Origin: Myxococcales bacterium
Lineage (GTDB): Bacteria; Myxococcota_A; Polyangia; Polyangiales; Polyangiaceae
Reading direction: 5' to 3'
Assembly (NCBI GenBank): GCA_016720545.1
Contig: JADKKK010000003.1
Span: forward strand, 1 to 64,000
DNA: 64,000 bases
Made by a program: the position numbers and the translations under genes. Below, piece after piece: positions 1-9,900 of the stretch; position 1 is the first letter of the stretch; the number at the start of each line of letters is the position of its first letter. Below the pieces are notes generated by a model. It was not told the origin of the DNA. It searched no databases and worked only from the letters and a program-made list of their open reading frames with translations.

Positions 1-3000
1 GCGTCGCCGACCACGATGAGCAGGCGTTGCTGCCGGCTCATGGCGACGCACAGGCGATTCTCGAGCATCAGGTGTCCCAGCTTGCGTCGAAGGGATCGCT
101 CGTCCGACGCGGGCAGGTCGTTCGACCTCGTCATCGACAAGAACACGACGTCGAACTCCTTGCCCTGGAAGGCGTCGACAGTGCCCACCCGCAAGCGCTC
201 AATGAGTCGCCCGTCCTCGCTGCGCGTCTCGCGCCAAGCGTCCTTGACGCGGTAGGAGCCGTCGTCGAGCCGCTCGGACAACCCGCGCTTCTCCATCGCG
301 CGCAGGACCTCGTCGACCTGCGCGGAGTAGAACGAGATGACGCCGAAGCTGAGATCACGGCGCGCTGTCGCCAGGCGCTCGACCTCCTTCGCGACCCACT
401 CGGCCTCGACAGCCCGGCGCTTGCTTTGGCCACCTTGCTCACGTCCACGCGACAGGGGGATGTCGACCCACGCGGCGACGCGCCCGGCGTAGCCCGGCAG
501 GTCGTGCACGAATTCCTCGGATCGCCGCGGCGACTCGAAGCCTTCGCCGTAGGGCGCGTAGAACGTGTCACTGACGAACGAGCCCAGCACAGGGTGCATC
601 CGGTACTGCTTGTCGAGCGTGACGGTCCGCTTGATGCCGTCCTTCGCCTCGCGCTCCTTCATCGCCTCGAACAAGCGCTCGAAGAGACTCCGGCGTAGCG
701 CAGTCGTCGTCGCCTCGGAGACGGACTGTTCAAGCTGGCTCTCGATGTCGGGCTCGAGGATGTGCGGTAGCTGTCGGTGGTCTCCGACCAGGATGATGCG
801 CCGCTCGGCCCGCGACATCGGGATGAACAGATCGAGCGGGTTCGCGCGTGCTGCCTCGTCGACGATCACGTTGGCGAAGACGGTGTCCTCGCCCTTCGCC
901 AAGCTCATCTGGAAGCCAACCGCCTGCTGGCAGGTGGCGGCGAGCACGACGGTGTAGCTTCGAACCGCGTCGCGAACGGCGTCGATGTCGTTCTCGAGGT
1001 CGTTGAGGTACTCGTAGAGCACCGCGTCCTCGCCACCCGCCGACTCGCGCGCCTTGCAGTACAGCGCGTCCACGATCTCCGGAAGGAGGCTCTCGAGCTC
1101 ACCGTGGACCATCGGGGCCCCCACCGGCTTCTCGGCCGCCAGCAAATCGATCAGGTTGCCCTGCAGCGCCTTCAGCTCGGCGAAGAACGGGGGCGGGTCA
1201 TCGCTGGCCCATTCCGCTGCGTCGCTCAGGACACGGTGCTTGGTCTCTTCGTAAACCCCCATGCGCTGAAGGCGAAGGAGCGCGCGCGCAGCGTTCCGAG
1301 AGCCGTCATCGCCGAACGCAACGGCGTCTGTGCGAAGCCCCCGAACTGCCTTGAGGGCAAGTGCGCGATCGTCATCGTCGGGGTCACCGAGCTGCGTGGG
1401 GGAGCGCGTGAGCTGCTGGCGAAGCACGTCGAGTCGATCGTGGATCGTGGGCGGTACGTAGCTGCGGCAAAGCTCCTGAACGTCACACACGACTCGCAGC
1501 GACTCGTCGGCGGTAAGCGGCGACGCGACGTAGGCGGCGGCAAGCGAGCGGACCTTGCGGAGCACCTCGGTCACCGGGCGTTCGGGGAGCGTCGACAGGT
1601 CCGCGCGCACAGCGTCAGCTCGATCCCGTCGCCATCGATCGAAGCCGTCGCTCTCTTCGGTGGTCCCGCGCTTGCGCCCAACCTTGATCGCCGGGAGACC
1701 GAAGACGAGGGTCTTCGACGCGGCGTTCTCGACCGCGTCGTGTTGGTAGCTCGTGAGCAACGTTTGGCCGGCGAGGTCGTCCTCCGACAGCTCAGCGAGG
1801 CGGGCCTCGAGCGCAGCGATCGTCTTCGTCTTGCCGGTGCCCGGCGGGCCCTGAATCAAGGCGATGTCGGGCGTGTTGAGCGCCACGCGCAGCGCCTCGA
1901 CCTGCCTCGCCGTGGGCTCCCCGCCGAACACTTCGCGCGCAGCGACCGAGAGCGCGTCCTCGGTCTTTCTGCGCCGCTCCGGAACAGAGCTGCCCTCGAG
2001 GAGGAGGCCGAGCTGAGGCATAGGGCACTCGGCCGACGCGATGAGCGCCTGCGCCTGCTCGCGGCGTTCGAGGCGCTTGCGGTCGCCGCTCACGCTCAGG
2101 AACAGCACGCCGCTTTCGGGCGGCTCGCGGTCGTCGCTGTCGATGGGAGGCTGCAGGTCGATCGCGCGACGCTGCGGCTCGGCACCCGCGAACGCACCGA
2201 CAAAGATCCGCGACCGCTGCGAACGAGCGGCCGCCCCATCCGTCGGCGCCGCGGCGTTGTCGGTCGCCTGCTGCAGCTCGTCCGGCGGGTGCAGGGCAGC
2301 TTCGAGATCGACTTCCTCCGCGTTGCGCAACACATCGAGGGCGGCATCGAGCTGCTTCGTGTCCTCGACGAAGAAGCGCCACCGCCCGTCTCCCTGAAGC
2401 TGCCGCTTGCTGTAGCGGAGCCAACCCAGGGTTCGCGCGCGGCGCAGGACGCTCTCGCGCTCGAGCTTGTTGTATTCCTTCCACACGTTGAGGTAGCTGC
2501 CCGCCTGCTCGACGAGCTGGTCGAGCTCGGTTCGCGCGGTGCCGCGAAACGCGCCAGCGATGGTCGCATCGCAGAACCGAACACGCCCGAGCACGAGGAC
2601 GACCGGACGGCGCTCGTCTGGCGCTGTGCCGCGCTTCGCCTCCACGACCCGAGTTGCCAGCAGCTTGTCGTCGCGCCCGCTCGCCACGTCGACCGCGTAC
2701 CCACGGCCATGAAGACGAAACGCGCCGCGCTGGTCGGTCGCCGGTGTCGGGCTGCCCGAGAGGAACACCCTGGAGCCGCCGTCCGCCGCTTGCAAGAGGA
2801 AGCGATCGTTCAGCCACTGCGTAGCCTCGCCAGCCGAGACGCTGCGACCGAGCTTCTGCCGCACGTGCTCGACCAGTTTGTCGTCGACGCCGATGTCCAC
2901 CTGATCGGGCCAGTCGTACCGAGTGGGGAACTCGTGGACTTGAAGCAGGACCGCTTCGCTGTTCTTCCCATTCGGACGAACGGAAGCGACCCACGCGAGG

Positions 3001-3230
3001 CGAGGGAGGTTCCGATCGCGGACGCGTCGGAGCGCCTCGGACGCGCGCCGGTCAGCGCCAACGACGCTCCACGCGCTGGAACCGATGCACAGCAACGACT
3101 CGCCAGTGACATCGGAGAACTGCAGCACCGCCTCCGCGCGAGGCTCGGCGGCAAGGCCGAAGTCGGCCGCCGCGCTCGGCACGACCTCGACGGTCGAGAC
3201 ATCTCCAGAGGCCAGGTCGTTGATGTTCAT
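1..3230 (-). CDS. SF1 (Upf1/DNA2-like) DNA/RNA helicase, 3' end outside window
   Basis: Open frame of 1076 codons that continues past the left edge; the C-terminus is missing. Start ATG at 3230 has GGAGG about 8 nt upstream. Residues 1-440 match no domain I recognise. Walker A GPPGTGKTKT is at about residue 460, motif II VDEAAR at about 790, then VGDHRQLPH, a YRMHP segment, the SF1 motif V-like TVDAFQGKEFDVV and the motif VI region VAMSRQQRLLIVVGD at the edge. This order is that of AAA_11/AAA_12 superfamily-1 helicases. Its ATG overlaps the kinase stop (ATGA, 3227-3230), so it is the last visible and probably translationally coupled gene of the VWA-PP2C-kinase operon. Inference: it is the nucleic-acid-processing effector of a phosphorylation-controlled defence system. 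Helicase assignment is firm; role is inferred. Confidence 0.9.
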   Translation of the reverse strand, partial: MNINDLASGDVSTVEVVPSAAADFGLAAEPRAEAVLQFSDVTGESLLCIGSSAWSVVGADRRASEALRRVRDRNLPRLAWVASVRPNGKNSEAVLLQVHEFPTRYDWPDQVDIGVDDKLVEHVRQKLGRSVSAGEATQWLNDRFLLQAADGGSRVFLSGSPTPATDQRGAFRLHGRGYAVDVASGRDDKLLATRVVEAKRGTAPDERRPVVLVLGRVRFCDATIAGAFRGTARTELDQLVEQAGSYLNVWKEYNKLERESVLRRARTLGWLRYSKRQLQGDGRWRFFVEDTKQLDAALDVLRNAEEVDLEAALHPPDELQQATDNAAAPTDGAAARSQRSRIFVGAFAGAEPQRRAIDLQPPIDSDDREPPESGVLFLSVSGDRKRLERREQAQALIASAECPMPQLGLLLEGSSVPERRRKTEDALSVAAREVFGGEPTARQVEALRVALNTPDIALIQGPPGTGKTKTIAALEARLAELSEDDLAGQTLLTSYQHDAVENAASKTLVFGLPAIKVGRKRGTTEESDGFDRWRRDRADAVRADLSTLPERPVTEVLRKVRSLAAAYVASPLTADESLRVVCDVQELCRSYVPPTIHDRLDVLRQQLTRSPTQLGDPDDDDRALALKAVRGLRTDAVAFGDDGSRNAARALLRLQRMGVYEETKHRVLSDAAEWASDDPPPFFAELKALQGNLIDLLAAEKPVGAPMVHGELESLLPEIVDALYCKARESAGGEDAVLYEYLNDLENDIDAVRDAVRSYTVVLAATCQQAVGFQMSLAKGEDTVFANVIVDEAARANPLDLFIPMSRAERRIILVGDHRQLPHILEPDIESQLEQSVSEATTTALRRSLFERLFEAMKEREAKDGIKRTVTLDKQYRMHPVLGSFVSDTFYAPYGEGFESPRRSEEFVHDLPGYAGRVAAWVDIPLSRGREQGGQSKRRAVEAEWVAKEVERLATARRDLSFGVISFYSAQVDEVLRAMEKRGLSERLDDGSYRVKDAWRETRSEDGRLIERLRVGTVDAFQGKEFDVVFLSMTRSNDLPASDERSLRRKLGHLMLENRLCVAMSRQQRLLIVVGD

Positions 3231-4627
3231 CGCGCTCCTCCCGGGCGAAGCTCAAAGTTCACGACGCGGTGCAGGCTGTCGGAAGGGCCGAGGTGGAGGC
3301 GCCACGAGGCCGCGCCGGGCTCGAGACGGATCTCCTTCACGCGGTCGGTCACTTCGGCGTCGCGGCCGCCGCTCGGCGACGAAAGCCGGTAGCGGGCGCC
3401 GTCGACGCTACGAATCGAGAGCCTCGAGCCGGTGAGCTGAAGCTCGATCACGGGGCGCGCGCTCGCGACGCCGTCGCGGCCACGCGCGAGGCGCTGTGTG
3501 ACCGACACGGTCTCGCCGTCGGTCAGCCCGAGCACGGCGGCGACCACCACGCGTCGCCGCTCACCCGCGGGCTTCTGGAGAAGCTCACCCCCCGGACCGA
3601 GCGAAGGGTCCCACAGGTTGAAGGCCGCAGTCGCGAAAGCGGGTCGGGGCTCGTCACACCAAGGGCAGAGCTTCGCGGTGAAGTAGTAGGTCCCCTTGCA
3701 CGACGGGCACGACAGCGTCGCGTCGGCGGCGCCGTGAAGACACTCGGCCCACTCGGACACGCCAGGGCGCTTGGTCGCCTCGCGCAGCCCCGCGCCGAAG
3801 GCTCTCTCGGCGAGGTCGACGAGCTTTCGCGACAACACGGACGGCCGGGGAATGCCGTAAGACGCGCGGTTGGTATCGTCGGTCGGGTGGTCGATCCATG
3901 GCAGGCGTCCGTCGAGCGCCTCCTCCTCGCGATCGGGAGGCCCATCACTGACCCCGTCGCCGATGAGCGGGTGGGCGAGCGAGAGCGTCTGAAAGGCGAG
4001 GACGCTGAAGGCGTGCGCGTCCGTGAGCGAGTTGACGCCGCTGGCGCAGCGCACGAGCTCCGGCGCGCCGTAGCCCGGCGTGAAGACGGCGGCGACGCCT
4101 GCGACTGACGCGTAGTGGAGGTTGTCCGCGTCGATGAAGCGCACCTCGGTCGCGTCGGGGCTTTCAGAGACGAAGATGTTGTGGGGTGACGGGTCGGAGT
4201 AGACGAGCCCCTTGCCGTGAAGGGCGGCGAGCACGTCGGCGCTGCGCGCAAGGAGCTGAAGACGGCGCCGAAGGCCGCCGCCCGCGAGGTACCAGGCAGC
4301 CGGGGAGGCCACGTCCTTGGGGACCGCGCCCAGCGCCCTCAGCGGCTGCATCCCCGTCAGCAGCTCCATCACGTAGCCGAGGACTGGTTCGCGGAGCATC
4401 TCGAGCGGCCGCGCGATCTCGAGGTCGGCGAGCGAGAGGCGCTTCACCTGCGTGAGTTGGTTGCGCAGGCGCTCGCGTCGTGACGGCGACGAGTCGAAGA
4501 CAACCTTTGCGGCGAGCCGCCCGCCGTCGACCTCGTAGACCGCCCCCTGGCCACCGCGACCCAACTGCCGAAGCAGGGAGTAACGAACGCCGTTGATGTC
4601 CGTGACCTGTCGAGGAGCCGAGGTCAT
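3227..4627 (-). CDS. Ser/Thr protein kinase with C-terminal zinc ribbon (TerY-P triad kinase)
   Basis: 466 aa. Glycine loop GRGGQGAVYEV (residues 23-31), candidate ATP-binding Lys41 in LAAKVVF, catalytic Asp145 and Asn150 in YSDPSPHN (the usual HRD is YSD), metal-binding Asp in FIDADN (168 or 166, replacing DFG) and PGYGAPE at 184-190. Near residue 310 lies a four-cysteine zinc ribbon CPSC/CPWC, followed by a roughly 130-residue tail likely rich in beta strands. Kinases with this zinc ribbon, paired with a PP2C phosphatase and a VWA protein, form the TerY-P triad described by comparative genomics. The start overlaps the phosphatase stop (4624-4627) and the stop overlaps the helicase start, so three genes are chained by 4-bp overlaps. 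Substrates are unknown; the VWA protein or helicase are the obvious candidates. Confidence 0.9.
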   Translation of the reverse strand: MTSAPRQVTDINGVRYSLLRQLGRGGQGAVYEVDGGRLAAKVVFDSSPSRRERLRNQLTQVKRLSLADLEIARPLEMLREPVLGYVMELLTGMQPLRALGAVPKDVASPAAWYLAGGGLRRRLQLLARSADVLAALHGKGLVYSDPSPHNIFVSESPDATEVRFIDADNLHYASVAGVAAVFTPGYGAPELVRCASGVNSLTDAHAFSVLAFQTLSLAHPLIGDGVSDGPPDREEEALDGRLPWIDHPTDDTNRASYGIPRPSVLSRKLVDLAERAFGAGLREATKRPGVSEWAECLHGAADATLSCPSCKGTYYFTAKLCPWCDEPRPAFATAAFNLWDPSLGPGGELLQKPAGERRRVVVAAVLGLTDGETVSVTQRLARGRDGVASARPVIELQLTGSRLSIRSVDGARYRLSSPSGGRDAEVTDRVKEIRLEPGAASWRLHLGPSDSLHRVVNFELRPGGAR

Positions 4628-5379
4628 GCGAGCGCCGCCTCTCGCTGCGCGAGCACGACGAGGGTCTTGTCATCGGTATGGTGGGGGGTCGGCCAGTCCT
4701 TCAGCTCTCGCTGCAGCGCCCGCCACCGCTGGGCTGGCGCCATCCCCGCGAAGTCATCCATCAACCACTGCACGAACCCGTCGATGCGCTCAGGAAGGAG
4801 ATCGTCCGCGACGCCGTCCGTCGCGAGCAGGACGACCGCTCCTCCCTCGCGCGGGAAGGTTCGGCTCGTCCACGATGCGGAATGGCCGAGAGCGTGCGTC
4901 TCGTTGGCGAAGCCGGCTACGCGCGGGCCCACGACCCACTCCAGCCCCCGCTGCGTTCGGAGCAGCGCGAGGCCATCGCCGATCGCCGCGACATGGACCA
5001 GCCCGCGGACGGGCGCGAGCGCAAACAGACACGTCGCTGCGCAGTCTCGAGCCGTCGACGGAGCGATGAGCGAACACCAGCGCGGCTCGATACCGCCAAG
5101 GAGCTCGTCCAGGGCGCACGCGCCCGCCTTGTGCCACGCACGCACGGCATCGAGCACCGCCCGGCAGGCCATCTGCGCACCTCTTCGGGCTTCGCGCCGA
5201 GAGCCCATTCCGTCACTGACGACGACCAACGTCCCGAACGCGCCACGAGCTCCAAGCCAACTGTCCTCGTTGGGCTCGCCCTGGGCACGGTGACGCGGTC
5301 CGACCGCGCTGGCGCCGAAGTAATGGTCGGGTGAGCGTCTCGACACGAAGTCCTCGGCGCGGTCAGAAATTGAAGTCAT
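4624..5379 (-). CDS. PP2C-family Ser/Thr phosphatase (TerY-P triad phosphatase)
   Basis: 251 aa, a compact PP2C domain with no membrane segment. Metal-binding acidic residues are visible in EPNEDS and VVSDGMGS near the N-terminus, in LLATDGVADDL, and in HTDDKTLVVL at the C-terminus (equivalent to the DN motif). It should remove phosphate from Ser/Thr residues set by the adjacent kinase. Its start lies 17 bp inside the end of the VWA gene and its stop overlaps the kinase ATG, so the three are co-translated. All key metal ligands appear present, so I expect an active enzyme. Confidence 0.9.
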   Translation of the reverse strand: MTSISDRAEDFVSRRSPDHYFGASAVGPRHRAQGEPNEDSWLGARGAFGTLVVVSDGMGSRREARRGAQMACRAVLDAVRAWHKAGACALDELLGGIEPRWCSLIAPSTARDCAATCLFALAPVRGLVHVAAIGDGLALLRTQRGLEWVVGPRVAGFANETHALGHSASWTSRTFPREGGAVVLLATDGVADDLLPERIDGFVQWLMDDFAGMAPAQRWRALQRELKDWPTPHHTDDKTLVVLAQREAALA

Positions 5380-6023
5380 CGAGGTTGGTCGGCTCCGCAG
5401 CGATCACGCTGTCAGGATTCGCGCTACGCGAGCGTTGCGTGACGCTCATCGTCACCCAACGGAAGAACTGCTTGATCTGGCGCGCCTCGTGGGCGCGGTA
5501 GACGCGGGCCTCGGCCGTCGCGAGGAACGCGGCGAGCATGCCCTCGTCGGCGTCGTCCCCGATCGCCATCGCGAAACGAGCCGCCTTCGAGGCACGCTCG
5601 GCGCCGAGCAGGCGCTTCAGCGGAGCCTGCCAATCGTCGGTCGGCTGGCCATCGGAGACGAGAATGATCGTGGGGCGGTAGGCGCGGCTCGGGATCTGCG
5701 CTCGGTCCTCGATCATCCCTGTCGCCGCGTCGAACGCGGCGCCCATCGGCGTGCCGCCGGCAGCCGTCATTCGAGACCACTGGACCTTCGCGGCTGGGGC
5801 GAGCGGCTGGTGAACCTTCGCGCCGTCCTTGCCGAACGTGACCACGGAGACGTGGATCTCCGCGCGGCTGTCGTCCTCACCGCCGAAGCTCTCCAGCATC
5901 TCCTGCACGGCGTCGTTGAGCGCGTCGATCTTTCCGTTGGCGCTCATGCTTCCGCTGACGTCGGCGAGCAGAAGCACGGGCAGCGGTCTTGCAGTGGAAG
6001 CTGAAGTCTTTCAGTTTGCTCAT
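5363..6023 (-). CDS. VWA-domain (TerY-like) protein, apparent +1 frameshift near N-terminus
   Basis: The intact part (GTG at 5977 to 5363, 204 aa) is a VWA domain with a full MIDAS site: DVSGSMS, the Thr in GGTPMG, and VSDGQPTDDW. TerY-like VWA proteins partner with the downstream PP2C and kinase in TerY-P systems. GTG at 5977 would begin inside the first beta strand. In the same frame just upstream is RPLP, normal lead-in for this fold, whereas a good start with a Shine-Dalgarno (ATG 6023, GGAGAG upstream) begins MSKLKDFSFHC in another frame. One extra base near 5990-6000 (the AA of GCAAGACC) would join them to a 219-aa protein. It could be an assembly error, a recent mutation, or real initiation at 5977. 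Confidence 0.82.
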
Positions 6024-6158
6024 GACTCTCTCTCCAAGGTTCTTCGGCGAGGGCTTCGGCAGCTCTCGGTGATCGGCGGTCTTCTTGATCTCTGCCTGGA
6101 CGCGCGACGTGCCGTTGTGTCGACTGACGATGTCTTCGAGGTACTTGGCCCAGCCCAT
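6024..6158 (-). CDS. Short ORF or N-terminal extension ahead of the VWA gene
   Basis: From ATG 6158, preceded by GGGAGGTGAGGTG, 45 codons beginning MGWAKYLEDIVSRHNG run in frame and without a stop into the MSKLKDF start of the VWA gene. It may be a separate small gene that lost its stop, or the true N-terminus of the VWA protein. The strong ribosome site, the 8-nt gap after the DUF4258 gene, and a sequence unlike the surrounding shadow frames (few Arg, mixed composition) argue that it is translated. I recognise no domain. Confidence 0.45.
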
Positions 6159-6166
6159 CGGTCACC

Positions 6167-6493
6167 TCACCTCCCGGCGCTGCGGCGACGTCGCTCGCGC
6201 AGGCCCCTGAAGTCGCTGTTTCGGTACACGGTGAGGACGGCTCCTCCGTCGGTCACCACGACCTGGGTGCCCTCGAAGTCCGCGAGCTCGATGCCTTCGC
6301 GACGGAAGGCCTCCACCTCTCTGCGCCCGATCGCGAAGATCTGGGCGCCACGGATGTCGACGCAGCGCCCGAACTCGAGCGCCGCCTCGATGGCGGTTCG
6401 CGAGATCGCCCGCGTCGTCATCCGCGCCAGCGCGTGGTTCGTCAGCGAGAAGCTCCCCAGGGTCGAAGGCAGCGCAGCGAGGGCGGTCGACAT
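6167..6493 (-). CDS. DUF4258-domain small protein
   Basis: 108 aa. Pattern LTNHALARMTTRAIS, then an IEAALEFGR helix, then GTQVVVTDGGAVLTVYRNS, fits the DUF4258 family, small RelE-like-fold proteins often found beside toxins and mobile DNA. It is the first gene after the sigma-54 promoter at 6563-6547 (predicted leader about 40 nt) and precedes the VWA-PP2C-kinase-helicase genes by 8 nt. Inference: accessory or toxin-like member of that operon. No catalytic residue can be named from sequence alone. Confidence 0.7.
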   Translation of the reverse strand: MSTALAALPSTLGSFSLTNHALARMTTRAISRTAIEAALEFGRCVDIRGAQIFAIGRREVEAFRREGIELADFEGTQVVVTDGGAVLTVYRNSDFRGLRERRRRSAGR

Positions 6494-6546
6494 CGAACGG
6501 CTCCTTTCGGTGGACGCCGCGGGATGCGGCGACCGAGAGGCCGTAG

Positions 6547-6563
6547 AGCGAACGCCGTGCCAG
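6547..6563 (-). promoter_or_regulatory. Sigma-54 (-24/-12) promoter for the TerY-P operon
   Basis: Minus-strand CTGGCACGGCGTTCGCT matches the RpoN consensus YTGGCACGN4TTGCW at every fixed position except one T in the -12 box. GG is at 6561-6560 and GC at 6549-6548, exactly the 12-base register required. Predicted start of transcription is about 6536, giving a short leader before ATG 6493. A relic of a sigma-54 activator ends 30 bp upstream, as expected if an activator gene once sat directly before its target promoter. Confidence 0.75.
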
Positions 6564-6592
6564 CGAGAAACTCTGCGTCGGCGGGGGCGGGT

Positions 6593-6669
6593 TCATCGCT
6601 TCACCCCGTGGCGGCGCAGCCAATTTGTGGGGGTCTGTGGCGCGGAAGGCCGACGAGCTCCGCAGCGGC
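6593..6669 (-). pseudogene. Remnant of the Fis-type HTH tail of a sigma-54 activator
   Basis: Two short frames on the minus strand, AAELVGL (6669-6649) and PQTPTNWLRRHGVKR followed by a stop at 6593, line up with AAKLVGLKSQQTFTNWMERHGVKEW at the end of the activator at 16857-18376. One indel separates them. Nothing upstream to 6982 resembles the AAA+ or CARF parts, so only the last 25 or so codons survive. It implies that a paralogous activator once stood directly before the TerY-P operon. Confidence 0.6.
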
Positions 6670-6732
6670 CACCGGTAAGCCGGCGGAAGGATCCTTGCTC
6701 CAGCAGAAAGATTCTTGTTCTTGAAGCGAGGG

Positions 6733-6766
6733 CCGCTCGCGGATTCGCGATTCGCCCGCTCGCGGA
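6733..6766. repeat. Direct repeat pair, each an inverted CCGC-TC-GCGG element
   Basis: CCGCTCGCGGA occurs at 6733-6743 and again at 6756-6766, 23 bp apart. Each copy contains the inverted CCGC/GCGG halves. They lie about 170-205 bp upstream of the -24 box at 6561, the usual distance for sigma-54 enhancer sites, inside the 489-bp gap 6494-6982. GC-rich words like this can recur by chance; an activator-binding role is speculative. Confidence 0.25.
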
Positions 6767-6982
6767 CCATGGGCGGCCCAGCTCGACCGTGCCGGCACCA
6801 GTAGCGAGTGGTCGGATCGCGCCAGTCTGAGAGGCAGCACGTGGTGGTCGTGCGCCCCGAGGTCTCGATCGCACTCGAAATAGCGCCCGTCGGTCGTCGC
6901 AGTCCGGCGAAAGCGCGATGGGCCAAGTGGGAGCCCGAGCGTAACCACGTGGCATGTCTCGCCATCACGACGCGCACTCTGA

Positions 6983-9900
6983 TTATTCATCAAAAGCCTC
7001 TTCGTCGTGCTCCCGCCAACGTTGGGCATTGTCCCGCGCCCACTGAGTTTCCAGGTCGGCCCACTCGCGAACCCGCCGAAGCGGATGAGTGCGGAACCTC
7101 TCCGCGACGTCAGCTTCCTTGTCGTGCGCCCCGGCAATGTCTCCGCAGTACATTCGACCGTTGTGCCCACCCGTGCAGAAGCTAGAAAATACCTTGTCAT
7201 CGTCCTCAAAGGCACCCAGCACGAACGCCGTAAGGGGAGGCACAACAGGGCTCCCTTGCGCGTCGACGTAAGGCGCCGGCATGTGACGGGCGACCACGCG
7301 CGCTGCGTCGACTCCGTTGTCTAGAGTCCACTTCTTGACGAGTTCGACGGGGAAGCTATTTAGGACCGCACCTCCACGGCCGACGAGAAGGTTCCAAGGA
7401 TTCTCGCGATCAAGCAACATCGGGCCGAGCACCTCGAGCACGAAGGCTGCGTCCGTACCAATGTGGACCGACAGCTCGCAAGAAGCGGCTTCTTGAACAG
7501 AATACTCGGCGTTCACCACAGCAAGACTGGCCAGCCGAACCGCCCGCGCGAAGTCAACAACCGATAAACGCCGCAATACGCGTCCCCATGCAAGGGCCTG
7601 GGCTCCCGCACCGCCCATTGCGGTCTCAAGAACCCGCCACATCACGGCGAGAGTCCGCGCGTCCTTCGGCACGCCCCTCGCCGCATCCCAGGCGATGGGC
7701 CCGAGCAGCTTGAGACCGGTCGCCGCAGCGTCCTCCGGGCGGTCGACCATGGCATCGAGGACGGTCTCCAGCGCCTCGCCGAGGAGATCGCGGTCCAACT
7801 GGAGGGACCACACCCCGGAAAGTCGCTCGGCCGGCAGCCTTCCCGCTCGAACGAGGCGAATCGCTCGAGATCCTGCGCTTCCGATTCTGTGAATCATGCC
7901 GTTGAGGTCGACCGCCATGTCTGGGTTGTGCTCCTCCAGACGATCGAGAGCGCTCTTCAATGCAGAGTCGTGGGCCTCGCTGTCCTCCACGAGGCCCACG
8001 ATGTACCCGCGAATGAACAGGGGGTCCTTCGCGGCGGCAGCGTGCCCCAGGACCATCGCGAGGTGTTCTCCGCCTGAATCCTCCTTTCCAACTGCGCGGC
8101 CAAGTTCGAAGAGGCCGGCCCCAACATGCTCCCCGCCGACCAAAGACGGAAGAGTGGCGACCAACTCGCCTGCAGCACGGGAGAGTTCGCGGCCCAGTTC
8201 GTCGATTTCTCGTGCCCACTCGTCCCCATCATCGACCTGGCGTCGACAACCCGAGGAGAGCGCCTCAAGCAAGCGACTGCAGAGATCGTCTCGCCTTAGA
8301 CTATTATGCCACACTTCAATCGATGCGACGTACTCGGAGGGGTATGAGGTAGTCTCGCCACCTCCCTTTCCGTCGAATCCTAGAAAGTAGTCTGTGGCGC
8401 GCAGAACTAGCATTCGCTCCCGGTCATCCAACGATACAGTCTCAAGAGCTGACCGGAGTGCGTCAAGGCGGCCGCTCTGGAGGAGGCCGCGTGCGTGGCG
8501 AATGAGCGTCCTCAGGCACAATGCCCGGTGCGCGTCATGCGACATGCAGCGCGCCAGCAACGAAATGGCACCGTCCAAACTCGCCCAGATCTCGCGATAC
8601 GTCCGCGGACGCCAGTCGGCTGGCCCTATCTCGCCAGACGCGATCGATGCCCCTTCCGTCTTCGAGGCGTGGCTGTCGAGGGCTAGATCGAGTGCCGCCA
8701 CAACGAGGGGAATCGCGTCCCCTCCGTACTGATCCACCTTCGAGGCGAGCAACGAGAGCCTCTCATCGAAGGACACCTCCGTTCCCGAAAGAAATATGCG
8801 GAACGAGGCAGCCCACGTCCCGGTTGCATCTGAGGAATTGCGCGCTGAGCCTTCGGGATCGCCCTCGACTCGGGCAAGACGAAAGAGGGCCCGCTCGCTA
8901 AGTCCGTGGAGCTCGCGTCGGGCCAGTAGCCTCCGACACGCCCAGATGACGTGAGTCCTGGCAGGCCAGTGCTCCACACGCTCTCCCGCCGCTCGAGCTT
9001 CGTCGTCACTCGCGCGTTCGACGAGATCAGAGAAAATGGGAGCTAGCCGATTGGGGCACACTTCGACCAGCAAAAGGAGCCGAGGTAGTACGCTCGACGC
9101 TCCGAGATCGGTGGGCGCGAGCGTACGGACCCACGGAGCAGCCCACTCAGCAAGCGCATCGCGGGCCGCCCTTGGGGCGTGGAGCCCCGCCTGCTTGAGG
9201 AACGAGGCTTCGAGAGGCGCTGAGAGCGCATCCATGAAGGCCCCGACCTCGTCGCCGATCACGTCCTCCCAGGCCGTCTCAAAAAGCGGTCGCGCAAAGA
9301 GTCGTGGGCGCACCGAGATGTATCGGGAGCCCACGGCAACCACGCCGGGGCTTGTTGAGAGCCGTCGGCAGCGTTGAAGAGCATCTCTCGAGCTCAGAGC
9401 AAAGACGTCGCATACCGCGTCAAGCTGTGACGCGACCTCCCCCTTGAAGCCCACGCGATGGAAAAGCGAGAGGGCCCGGAGGACATCGATGTCCCTTCCG
9501 TCGCGAACGAGGCGCCGCAGTTCATCATGTGCCCATGCCGCGGCGTCTGGTAGGAATTGAGGCGAGCGCGTTCCGTACGATGTTGCGAGCCTGACGGCGA
9601 TGTTCAGGCTCCCGTCCGCAAATTCAACGAACGCACGGCGGTAACTCCATGGGATGGTCTGGAAATTGGCGTCAATCACTCTCTGAACGTCGGCACCGTC
9701 GATCGCATTCAGCTTGATCGTGATGTCCGAGGCCCCCTCCGTCGCGTCCTGTAGGGCGACGGCCCGCAGGCGCCCCGCTCCCGCCTTGAGCAAGTCGCCG
9801 ACGCCCATGCGCACGCGTGTGCTGCACCGGTCGAGCACCAAAATGCCCGTCGCGGTTGGCTGGTTGACAAGGGAGGTCACTATGCCGAGCGCCTCGGCTG

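Noticed and set aside
777..3392. 871-codon plus-strand frame across the helicase
   Set aside because: Antisense shadow. The minus strand carries ordered helicase motifs in one continuous frame.
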